Positions 7,682 to 14,890 of a stretch of 16,473 nucleotides of DNA are shown piece by piece. Within the stretch, counting starts at the first letter, position 1, and each line of letters starts with the position of its first letter. Made by a program: the position numbers and the translations under genes. The notes below the pieces were generated by a model. The model was given only the letters and a program-made list of their open reading frames with translations, did no database searches and had not been told where the DNA came from. The stretch is from CAZFVY01 sp964522665 (GTDB lineage Bacteria > Verrucomicrobiota > Verrucomicrobiia > Limisphaerales > CAZFVY01), in the NCBI GenBank assembly GCA_964522665.1, contig CAZFVY010000140.1, forward strand, positions 1 to 16,473, written 5' to 3'.

Positions 7682-9967
7682 TTACTGCGCTGGCGCCGGG
7701 GGCGCGGCCGTGGCGGCATCCCAACGCGGGTAAGCCGAGCCGACGCAGTGAAGCCCGCCGTGTTCACGCTGAATATCCGCGGTGAGGAGGCGCGTGATCT
7801 TGACGTTCTCGCCCAGCGCGGATTGAAACGCGCGCGCGGCCGCCTCGTCGAGCGCCGCATAGAATCCTCCCTGCGAGGGCATGAGAAGCCGGTCGCGATC
7901 CTGGAGGCAATTTACGTAGTTAATGCTGTGATAAAGGTCGGGCATGCTCGGGATCGGAACGACTTTCCAACCGAGGCGCTCCAGTTTCGCGCGTTGCGCC
8001 TGACCGGACGCGACCAAGTCGCGCAGGGCTTGAAAGTATTCGGCGACGCCCGGGTTGGCGGGAGCGTTCGTGCCAGTCAAACCGGCGCTGGCGAGCAAAT
8101 CGAGGGACGCCAGGAAAAACTGAAAGTTGAGCGCGGGAACGTCCGTGTTGTCGGACGCGAAGAGGTTCACCAAAGGCGCCCGATACTGGCCGCGCTCGTT
8201 GAGATAGGGGCGCAGGGCGGCGCCGAAACGCCCGAGGAGCGGGAGGACAGCGCCATTCGCCAAATCCGCGAGCGCCGCCTGGACGGCGTTAGTTGGCATC
8301 AGGTCGGACGATTGGAAACAGTTTAGGACCCGCTCGACCACCGCGCGCGCCGCCCGGGGTCCGTCATTGACGAACGCGACCACTTGGCCATCGACGACCC
8401 GCAACGTGAGATCGTAGTCCAAGTGGTACGAGGCGCCCGGCATCACGACGCAGCGGTCCACGCCGAATTCAACGCGAAACGCGTCGAGAATCTGCTCGCG
8501 CGTCAGGCCGAGCGCGAGATTGCGATACCACTCGGTTTCGGCCAGGAGCAAGACAGTCTGGCGCTGGCGCGGATCACGGACGACCAGCAAATTGCCGCCC
8601 TGGAACAGCAAGGGCGATTGGATCACCGTCTGGCCCGCGGCGCGCAGGCCGTCGAGCAGAAACGACTCGATCGGGGTGAAGACGGATTGCAACTCTTCGG
8701 TCGAAGCGTAACGGGGAGTCAAGGTCGCCCAACCCTCGACGTTGGTCCCGCCCGAGGTCAGGAAGCCGGGTTTGCCGTTGTCTTGCGCCCAGGCGGAAAA
8801 CCGGACCGGTTCCGGGAGGAAGGTGAGGCGATGCGGCCGCCGGAGCGGCCAGCAATGCAGCGCAATCCACCTGATGTTCTCCAGGTACTCCTCCGGGACG
8901 CTCACCAACAGGTCCGTTTCCGGGAGCGCCGCGGTCAGTTGCCCGGTCACATCGATGCTTCCACCCCGAATGATTCCGTCGCGGTAGCCGCCGCCGATCT
9001 GAAGCCGGAGTTGTCCAATTTCGCGCTCGCCGGTTTCTTCGGCGGCGCGAAAGCCCGGCCGAGTTGGAACGAAACGGAACGGCACGGTGGCCAGAGCGGT
9101 CGTTAACGCCGCCGGGGTTTTGCTCGCGGCCAATTGTTCGGTCAGGAATTGGACGACCGTGACCGAGTCGGCTTGGCGCCCGGGAAGCGGCCGGAAATAG
9201 CGGAGGAGATCGACCGGGAAACCGACGTCGGCCAGGGCTTGGACTCCAGCCGCGGCGTTGGTCGCGAACCGCGCGGGTCCCAACTTTTCCAACGCCCGCG
9301 CGGCGGTAATCAACAGGCCATCGCTGGCCAGCGACTGGCGGATCAATCCGGCCGCGCCGCGTTCGGTCTCGGTCGCGCCGGCCACGGGAAGCCGCAACGG
9401 GCGAAGCTCGGCGGCATCGGCGAGGATCGGCGCGCGGAAGCCCGGCGAAGGGACGATCGGTTGGTCGTTTTCCAGCCCGAGGCGATAGGCCGCCGCTGGC
9501 GCCGGAATCGCCGGGCGAACGACGGCCACCATTCGTTCATCGACGCGAAATTGGGCGCCGGGACGCAGGACTTCCGGCTCATTTTCCGATTCGACGAGAT
9601 GAAACTTGGCCGCAAACGCGTCCATGACCGCGCGCTGGTGAACGCGCCGCGCGAATTCAGGCGGCAACGACCGTGTCGCGAAGTCCGAGACATTGGTCGT
9701 GGCGACGCTTTGGTCCGCGACCGTCTTTGATTCCGCGGCGCGCGCCCGCGGACTCAGGACGGCAAGGCAGAGCAGAAGTTCGAGCGTTCCGATGCCGGAC
9801 CAGATTCGACCGAGCCAGGAACGAGCCGGTTCGACCACTCCAGCATGGGGAGCGAACCGGCGAGGAACTGGCGGAGTCGCGCCGTTGGACCGACCGCGAC
9901 CGGCGCCCGCGGCCGGCTGGCGCTGTCGTCGAACAGCGCTTGATGTGCCGAGGATATGGGCGCTCAT
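7682..9967 (-). CDS. Exported agmatine deiminase / peptidylarginine deiminase-like protein
   Basis: 761 residues from the ATG at 9967. A TTG at 10045 would add 26 residues and overlap the upstream gene; a GTG at 9838 would put the signal peptide (core LELLLCLAVL, then ARAAES) almost at the N-terminus, and no site has a strong Shine-Dalgarno. The C-terminal part matches the guanidine-hydrolysing deiminase superfamily: WAQDNG with D396, FQGGN at 455-459, HLDYD with H515 and D517, NYVN with MPSQG at about 684-700, and GGLHC with catalytic-type C741. In the family Cys attacks the guanidino carbon, releasing ammonia to give N-carbamoylputrescine or citrulline. About 225 residues separate His from Cys, against roughly 140-175 in typical relatives, because of a helical insert (about 540-655). 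An unrecognised region of about 280 residues precedes the catalytic domain. Export makes a secreted peptidylarginine deiminase role as likely as agmatine hydrolysis. It is the last gene of a likely three-gene unit. Confidence 0.78.
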   Translation of the reverse strand: MSAHILGTSSAVRRQRQPAAGAGRGRSNGATPPVPRRFAPHAGVVEPARSWLGRIWSGIGTLELLLCLAVLSPRARAAESKTVADQSVATTNVSDFATRSLPPEFARRVHQRAVMDAFAAKFHLVESENEPEVLRPGAQFRVDERMVAVVRPAIPAPAAAYRLGLENDQPIVPSPGFRAPILADAAELRPLRLPVAGATETERGAAGLIRQSLASDGLLITAARALEKLGPARFATNAAAGVQALADVGFPVDLLRYFRPLPGRQADSVTVVQFLTEQLAASKTPAALTTALATVPFRFVPTRPGFRAAEETGEREIGQLRLQIGGGYRDGIIRGGSIDVTGQLTAALPETDLLVSVPEEYLENIRWIALHCWPLRRPHRLTFLPEPVRFSAWAQDNGKPGFLTSGGTNVEGWATLTPRYASTEELQSVFTPIESFLLDGLRAAGQTVIQSPLLFQGGNLLVVRDPRQRQTVLLLAETEWYRNLALGLTREQILDAFRVEFGVDRCVVMPGASYHLDYDLTLRVVDGQVVAFVNDGPRAARAVVERVLNCFQSSDLMPTNAVQAALADLANGAVLPLLGRFGAALRPYLNERGQYRAPLVNLFASDNTDVPALNFQFFLASLDLLASAGLTGTNAPANPGVAEYFQALRDLVASGQAQRAKLERLGWKVVPIPSMPDLYHSINYVNCLQDRDRLLMPSQGGFYAALDEAAARAFQSALGENVKITRLLTADIQREHGGLHCVGSAYPRWDAATAAPPAPAQ

Positions 9968-10017
9968 TTTCGAGTTAAACCGCGCCAAGCTACTGGAACG
10001 AATCGAGGTCGGCCAGC

Positions 10018-11151
10018 TTACTCCGACGTTTTGACTTCCTGCCAAATTCGCTCGTAGAGGTCGCTCGTCGTCGGATCGACGGCCTGGAGGAAGAACATGA
10101 GGTCCTCGTTCTCCGGCAATTCGTACGCCGGGCCGTTGAGGACCTCCCGATCGATGAAGGGCCGGGCGGCGTGATCCGCGCTGGCGACGAGCGAATAATT
10201 CGAGTTGCGCGCGGCGATCGACGGGAGCAGGAGGTAGTCGATGAGATGATGCGCCGTCGCCCGTCGGGTCGATTTTTTGAACGTGACAAAATGGTCCATG
10301 AAGATGATGACGCCCTCTTTCGGGATGGAATACCGGACTTTGGGGTTAAGCTTGCGCGCCCGGGCGATGTCCGAACTCCACGCCTGGTCCAGGATCGCCT
10401 TGCCGGAGGCGAGGTACTTCTCGGCGTTGCGATCCTCGTAAGCCATCACGAACGGGCGTTGCCGCTTAAGGAGATCGGCGGCTTTGGCGATCTGCTCCGG
10501 ATCGCGCGTATTGGGCGAAAGGCCGAGGTAGATCAGCGCGGCGCCGATGACGTAGCGCCCTTCATTGAACATGGCGATCTTCTGCTTCATCTCGTGTTGC
10601 TTCTCCAACGATTCCGAGCGCGGTTCGAGGAGGTCCTTCCAACTCAATGGGATGTCGGTGTCGAACGCGATGTTGTAGCCGATGCCGATGGTCTGCCACA
10701 TGTAGGGGATCGCGAAATGATGTTCGGGATCGATCGGCGAGCGCTCGAAGACATGCTCGAGGTTATGAAGATTGGTCAGCGCTCCGTGATCCAGTTCCGC
10801 GAGCGCGCCCTCGGCAATCAGGCTTTCGACCGGGGTGCCCGACATCAGACCGAGATCGTATTGGCCGGTCCTAACGAGTTGGTAGAGTTCCTCCAGGGTC
10901 GCGTAGGTCTTGACGTTGATCGCGACGCCGTAGGAGTGGGTGAATTCGTTCAGGACGGACGGCGCGAGGAATCCTTCGCGCGCGAGCAGGCTAAGGCTGG
11001 AGTCCAAGTGCAGCGACTCATTCGTCGGTTTGGTCTCGGTTTGGACGGCGTTCGGATTGTCAATGACCGGGCCGCAACCCGCCAGGCACACGCCCGCCAC
11101 GGCGAGCACGAGCGCCCGCGCCGCGCGGCGCCATTGAGCAAGGGGACTCAC
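10018..11151 (-). CDS. potD: PotD/PotF-type polyamine-binding lipoprotein (extracellular solute-binding protein)
   Basis: 377 residues from a GTG at 11151; no in-frame alternative lies just upstream. Residues 10-26 form a lipoprotein signal with lipobox LAGC (C26), so the protein should be membrane-anchored. The body follows the PotD family: YDLGLMSG-PVESLIAEG at 98-115, FAIPYMWQTIGIGYN at 146-160, SWKDLLEP at 170-177, LGLSPNTRDPEQI at 209-221, QAWSSD at 256-261, and PKEGVIIFMD at 277-286. By recall of E. coli PotD, the acidic amine-binding residues are kept (E197, D286), as is a stacking Trp (W258); the second binding-site Trp is replaced by F284 and a Tyr by T106. Ligand is therefore probably a cationic amine, perhaps not spermidine. 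No PotA, PotB or PotC gene is nearby. It sits between a cyclic-peptide exporter and a deiminase-like gene, 73 and 50 bp away, all in one direction. Confidence 0.85.
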   Translation of the reverse strand: MSPLAQWRRAARALVLAVAGVCLAGCGPVIDNPNAVQTETKPTNESLHLDSSLSLLAREGFLAPSVLNEFTHSYGVAINVKTYATLEELYQLVRTGQYDLGLMSGTPVESLIAEGALAELDHGALTNLHNLEHVFERSPIDPEHHFAIPYMWQTIGIGYNIAFDTDIPLSWKDLLEPRSESLEKQHEMKQKIAMFNEGRYVIGAALIYLGLSPNTRDPEQIAKAADLLKRQRPFVMAYEDRNAEKYLASGKAILDQAWSSDIARARKLNPKVRYSIPKEGVIIFMDHFVTFKKSTRRATAHHLIDYLLLPSIAARNSNYSLVASADHAARPFIDREVLNGPAYELPENEDLMFFLQAVDPTTSDLYERIWQEVKTSE

Positions 11152-11224
11152 GCGAGGAATATGGCCGAGGTTCGTGGCGACGGCAAATTGGACTTCATGG
11201 CGAGTGAAACGATCTTATCGGTAG

Positions 11225-12865
11225 TTAATCGGCGGACTTTAACGGGACGAAGCGGCCGTATTCCAGTTTCAACACCCGATCGGCGACGGAAAAGAAGCGG
11301 TCGTCGTGCGTAGCCGCGATGACGGTCTTGCCCTCGGCCTTGAGTTGGCCCAGCAATTCCTCGTAAAAATAGCGGCGGAACTCCGGGTCCTGATCCGCCG
11401 CCCATTCGTCGAACAGGCAAATCGGACGATCTTCGAGGAGGGCCACGACCAAGGCGAGGCGTTTGCGTTGGCCGGTCGAGAGCCGGCGATTGGTGATCCG
11501 GCGTTCGATGATCTGGGTTTTTTGCGCGAGTCCCATGAGGGCCAGCAAACGGTCCGCCTGAATCGCGCTGACCTCGCTGACGCCGTAGAGGCAATCGAAG
11601 AGGTGATAATCCGAGAAAATCGGGGCGAAGAGGCTGCGGAAGGTCGCCATCTGGACCGGTCCGAGCGGCTGCCCGTTCAAGCGGATTTGCCCGCTCTTGG
11701 GCGTATAGAGGCCGGTGAGAACTTTGAGCAAGGTCGATTTGCCGCTGCCGTTTCCACCCACGACGAACACGATCTCACCGGCCCGGACCTGGAAATCGAT
11801 GGGGCCAAGCGTGAAGCCCGGCTCAGCGCCGCCGTTGAAATAGCTGAAGGTGACTTGATCGCAACCGATACTCTCGAAAACGGGCGCGGACTCTGGCGCG
11901 AGCACATCCTCGCGCGGTTGCGATTTCAAATGTTCGTCCAGCCGGGCTTCGAGTTGAAAGATCAGCCGCATCGAAACGGTCGCCTCGGTCAGGAACTGAT
12001 AGGTGGAAATAATCTCTGAAATCGGCCCGAAGATGAATAAGACCACCGCCACAATGGCTGGGATATTAGGCATATCCAACGGGGCGAAGACCGGCAGGAG
12101 GAACAGGACGCTGCCCAGGAGGACGAAGATCGAGCATTGCGCCAGGACGCTGCATTGGTTGATCGCCTTGAGGGTGGTCACCTTGAGTTTCTGGGTGGTC
12201 TCCGTGAGGCGCCGCAGTTTGGTTTCGAAGAACTCCTCGCTTTTGCGGGCGTTCATCTTCAATTCCTTGAAACCAATCAGCAAATCGTTGAAGGCCTCGA
12301 AGTATTCGTTCTCATTGCGCGCGCACTGGAGGTAATTCGCCGAGGCCATTTTGTGGGTCAGCGAGTAATAAAACACGAGTGAGGCCAGCATCACCGCGAT
12401 CAGGACGAACGCCGTGACGGAGAGGGAGATGACGTAAAGCGAGGCGAACAGGATGATGAACGCCGACGTGGCGGTGCCGACCAACAAGGTGAACGCCTGT
12501 GAGATATTCTGCGTATGCTTCGCGATCGCGGTGTAAAGCTGGCCCGGGCCGATTTCCTCGATGACCTCGAGTCGAGTCCGGCGGATCTTTTCGGCCAACC
12601 GCAAGCGGACCCGCGCCAGGACCCCTTCGACCATTTCGCTGGTCTTATCCAAGGTGTATTTCTTGCAGAAGAAGAACCCGCCCAGGCTCAGCAGGATCAG
12701 CAGGAAATAATGGAAATCTGGCTGGCGCGCGATGACGGCGGCGGAGGCGCGAATGACGAAGGCGATCAGCAGCGCGTTGAAGAGGCCGGCCGCCACCGCC
12801 ACGATCACCAACCGGGCGCGAAATTCCTGCGCTTCCCGGCGCAGAAAATGCAAATATTCCTTCAC
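11225..12865 (-). CDS. Cyclic-peptide / siderophore-type ABC exporter, permease-ATPase fusion (SyrD/PvdE/YojI family)
   Basis: 546 residues from a GTG at 12865, the usual length for this family. The N-terminal part has about six membrane segments (about 17-40, 52-68, 122-146, 149-168, 240-260, 268-290). A cytoplasmic segment has the family-typical NDLLIGFKELKMN (193-205). The ATPase has Walker A GGNGSGKST (370-378), signature LSTGQRKRLAL (462-472), Walker B ICLFDEW (482-488), a family-specific WAADQDPEFRR stretch and H-loop H520 in ATHDD. The single polypeptide would act as a homodimer in the inner membrane. Known relatives move cyclic lipopeptides, microcins or pyoverdine precursors to the periplasm. 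No peptide synthetase or precursor-peptide gene is visible here, so cargo is unknown. It is the first gene of the likely operon with the PotD-like and deiminase-like genes. No clear Shine-Dalgarno precedes the start. Confidence 0.9.
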   Translation of the reverse strand: MKEYLHFLRREAQEFRARLVIVAVAAGLFNALLIAFVIRASAAVIARQPDFHYFLLILLSLGGFFFCKKYTLDKTSEMVEGVLARVRLRLAEKIRRTRLEVIEEIGPGQLYTAIAKHTQNISQAFTLLVGTATSAFIILFASLYVISLSVTAFVLIAVMLASLVFYYSLTHKMASANYLQCARNENEYFEAFNDLLIGFKELKMNARKSEEFFETKLRRLTETTQKLKVTTLKAINQCSVLAQCSIFVLLGSVLFLLPVFAPLDMPNIPAIVAVVLFIFGPISEIISTYQFLTEATVSMRLIFQLEARLDEHLKSQPREDVLAPESAPVFESIGCDQVTFSYFNGGAEPGFTLGPIDFQVRAGEIVFVVGGNGSGKSTLLKVLTGLYTPKSGQIRLNGQPLGPVQMATFRSLFAPIFSDYHLFDCLYGVSEVSAIQADRLLALMGLAQKTQIIERRITNRRLSTGQRKRLALVVALLEDRPICLFDEWAADQDPEFRRYFYEELLGQLKAEGKTVIAATHDDRFFSVADRVLKLEYGRFVPLKSAD

Positions 12866-13109
12866 GTTCGTGGCTGGTGGCCGTTCGCCATCAGGAGGCG
12901 ACCTGCGCGCGCGTTCGGCGGACGACCGGTTTTGTCTATTGCCGCGCGGTCTTCACCGCGGCGGTCCGTTACCCCAATGCCCCTTCTTGCGCGCGGCAAG
13001 CCCTTGGCCGCCAAGGTGCGTCCAATCGCGAAACACCGGCGTAACCTGCCCGCCCGGCCCCGGCCCGACAAGCAAAATTCACCCCTTGAAAGGCGGGCGC
13101 ACTGCGTCG
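12866..13109. other. Intergenic region upstream of the ABC exporter gene
   Basis: This 244-bp gap between two minus-strand genes should carry the terminator of the membrane-protein gene and the promoter of the exporter operon. I see a 6-bp stem CGCGGT-CTTC-ACCGCG at 12945-12960, without a T-run, and no convincing promoter. Open frames crossing it have no recognisable protein features and overlap the genes on either side. Confidence 0.4.
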
Positions 13110-14675
13110 CTAAGGATGAGGTTGTCCGGCGGGCGGTTTTTCTTTCGTGGCGGTCGCGTGGGGGCCGAATCGGATATGCAAATTGGCGGAGCCGGCAAAT
13201 CGGTCGCCGTAGATGCCGCGGACAATCCCCCAATCCGCTAGAACGGACAGCGTAATCCAGAGGACGCCGGCGACCACAGTCTCACGGGTGCAGCGGGTCC
13301 ACGACATCGCTAGCCCGGTCGGCCGACGTTCGACCGCTCCGGCGCCCAATAATACGCCGCAGGAACAAAGCACGGCGTTGAGGTGGATCAACCCTTCCGT
13401 GACCAGCCGACGCTGGGTGAACCCCGGAATCGAGCGCTCAAAGTTTCCGAGGACCATCCACCAGAGTAAGACGAGGAAGAAAAGCTGGCCCCGGCCAAAC
13501 GCGGTGGCGGGCATGATCGCAAGCGGCCGCCGACGGTGGGAGGCCATTAGACCGACGCCAGCCGCGGCGATGGCGAGGTAGCCAAGGCCGAACCAGGCTT
13601 GGGTGGCGAGGCCATACATCGTCGCGGGCATCGCTTTGGCGCTGATCCAGTCGCCCGGATTTCGCTCCAGATTCAGATAGGTTACCGCGAGCAAAACGAA
13701 CCCGACCGCGTATGGCCCGACCCAGGCGTTCGGCGGCGCGGAGTCCTCGGCCTCGGGCGCCCAGCGCGCGAGGTAGAGAAACGCGATCGCGAGTCCCGCG
13801 CCGTTGATGGCGCCGTAGGTTTGTTCGAGCACGCTGTGCCAGTTTGCGTCCCAGCCGCTGGTTAACTCGACGAGTTTGAGGAGGTCCGCTGTCGCGAACC
13901 CGAAACCGCCGATCAGCCCGGTGACGAGCGAGGAAAACGTGAGTCCGACCCAGCCGCGACGGGCGAAGTAAACCCACAGGCCGGCCACCATGCCGACGCA
14001 ACCGGCCCAGTTGTCGCCGCGGGGCGGCGTCATCCGCCAGCCCAGGAGGACGACCAAGCTGAGGAAGCCCGCCCACCAGCCGAGCGCGGCGTGCAGGATC
14101 AGCGATGACGCCCAATCCCACCGCCGTCGCGCGACGGCCAGAGCGGCGATCGCCAAGATCGCGACCAGCACGGACAACCAATTGGTGTCGTACCAGTAGA
14201 GCACGCTCTCGTGCCGGAAATCCGGGTTCACGGCGAACCAGACGCCGACCACGAGGTCTTGGAGCAACCAGGCGCCGAACACTACATTTAGTGGAACCAG
14301 CAGTTCGGTGAGTTCGACCCGGCTCAGAAAGACCGGCGCCGCGGACCCGGCGCCGCCGAGCGCGGCCCAGAGAAAACCGATCAGGAAGAGGCTGGCGAAC
14401 CCGTAAAGCACGGAACCCGAGTGGCCGGAATGGGTGTAGGCGATCACCTGCATGTACGACATGCTGCCGCCGAATGCCCAACCTACCGCGCCGAAAAAGG
14501 CGAAAAACGGGAGGCGTCGCCGCCAGTCGGCGCGGCCCGAGAGGAGCGCCGCCGCCAGGGTGGCCAGCGCGCCGGGAATCATCGCGCCGTGCTCGTGGCC
14601 GTAGTTGCCACGAATGCCCCAGCCGATGGACAGAGCCATGGCTACCAAGCCGATGTACCAGAAATTTGCTGTCAT
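13110..14675 (-). CDS. Polytopic membrane protein of unknown function, about 14 membrane segments
   Basis: 521 residues from the ATG at 14675. A longer frame opens at a TTG at 14774, but its first 33 residues are hydrophilic and proline-rich, and that TTG is part of a TTGACA promoter-like box; the ATG places the first membrane helix right at the N-terminus. About 14-15 hydrophobic helices are spread over residues 5-487, followed by a short polar tail ending in KEKPPAGQPHP. Conspicuous polar or charged motifs in the helices and loops are WGIRGNYGHEHGAM (19-32), GGSMSYMQ (69-76), RMTPPRGDNWAGC (214-226) and ERSIPGFTQRR (413-423); such conserved-looking loops with His, Arg and Asp suggest a transporter or membrane enzyme, but I do not recognise the family. 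It is divergent from the prepilin-like gene and separated by 244 bp from the exporter operon, so it is probably a separate transcription unit. Confidence 0.75.
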   Translation of the reverse strand: MTANFWYIGLVAMALSIGWGIRGNYGHEHGAMIPGALATLAAALLSGRADWRRRLPFFAFFGAVGWAFGGSMSYMQVIAYTHSGHSGSVLYGFASLFLIGFLWAALGGAGSAAPVFLSRVELTELLVPLNVVFGAWLLQDLVVGVWFAVNPDFRHESVLYWYDTNWLSVLVAILAIAALAVARRRWDWASSLILHAALGWWAGFLSLVVLLGWRMTPPRGDNWAGCVGMVAGLWVYFARRGWVGLTFSSLVTGLIGGFGFATADLLKLVELTSGWDANWHSVLEQTYGAINGAGLAIAFLYLARWAPEAEDSAPPNAWVGPYAVGFVLLAVTYLNLERNPGDWISAKAMPATMYGLATQAWFGLGYLAIAAAGVGLMASHRRRPLAIMPATAFGRGQLFFLVLLWWMVLGNFERSIPGFTQRRLVTEGLIHLNAVLCSCGVLLGAGAVERRPTGLAMSWTRCTRETVVAGVLWITLSVLADWGIVRGIYGDRFAGSANLHIRFGPHATATKEKPPAGQPHP

Positions 14676-14769
14676 GCTTCGTTGGGTGTTTTGCGGTCCC
14701 ATGTTATCGCTCACGGGGGAAGGTTGCCAGTGACAATTCGGAAGGGGCAAATCGGTCGGAGACCGCCAT

Positions 14770-14775
14770 GTCAAA
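14770..14775 (-). promoter_or_regulatory. Possible -35 box for the membrane-protein gene
   Basis: A perfect TTGACA is present on the minus strand about 95 bp upstream of the ATG at 14675. The hexamer 17 bp downstream (TTTGCC) is a poor -10 match, so only the -35 half is convincing. It argues against the TTG at 14774 being the start codon. Confidence 0.25.
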
Positions 14776-14817
14776 GGCGAGTGTAGGACGCGAGCGCGAT
14801 TTTGTTTGTGGCAAACC

Positions 14818-14846
14818 TTGCGCGGCTTTCAATTGCCCGTTAGTAT
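14818..14846 (+). promoter_or_regulatory. Possible sigma70-like promoter for the prepilin-like gene
   Basis: TTGCGC (14818-14823) and TAGTAT (14841-14846) are spaced by 17 bp, 44 bp before the ATG at 14891. The match to consensus is partial. The layout (TTGCG-, 17 bp, TA---T, about 40 bp leader) resembles the candidate upstream of the NHL/Ig gene at 1768-1796. Confidence 0.35.
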
Positions 14847-14890
14847 CAGTCCAGTTCGCAGTCAACCCGGACGAACGAAAGGCAACGCTT

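Noticed and set aside
8384..9106. Plus-strand open frames (also 7565-8326 and 9134-9730) opposite the deiminase-like gene
   Set aside because: The minus strand carries ordered deiminase motifs and a signal peptide. The plus frames are rich in Arg, Gly and Ala, show no motif, and are shadows of high GC at third positions.
10171..11313. 380-codon plus-strand frame opposite the PotD-like gene
   Set aside because: The minus-strand product matches PotD along its whole length with a lipobox. The plus frame has no recognisable features and would overlap two genes antisense.
12945..12960. 6-bp hairpin between the membrane-protein and exporter genes as an intrinsic terminator
   Set aside because: No T-run follows on either strand and the stem is short for a GC-rich region where such hairpins arise by chance.
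13438..14481. 347-codon minus-strand frame inside the membrane-protein gene
   Set aside because: It is strongly Arg-rich and lacks hydrophobic helices. The overlapping frame has about 14 clean membrane segments and a sensible start.
14676..14774. N-terminal extension of the membrane protein starting at TTG 14774
   Set aside because: The added 33 residues are hydrophilic with no signal character, the TTG forms part of a TTGACA box, and the ATG at 14675 directly precedes the first helix.
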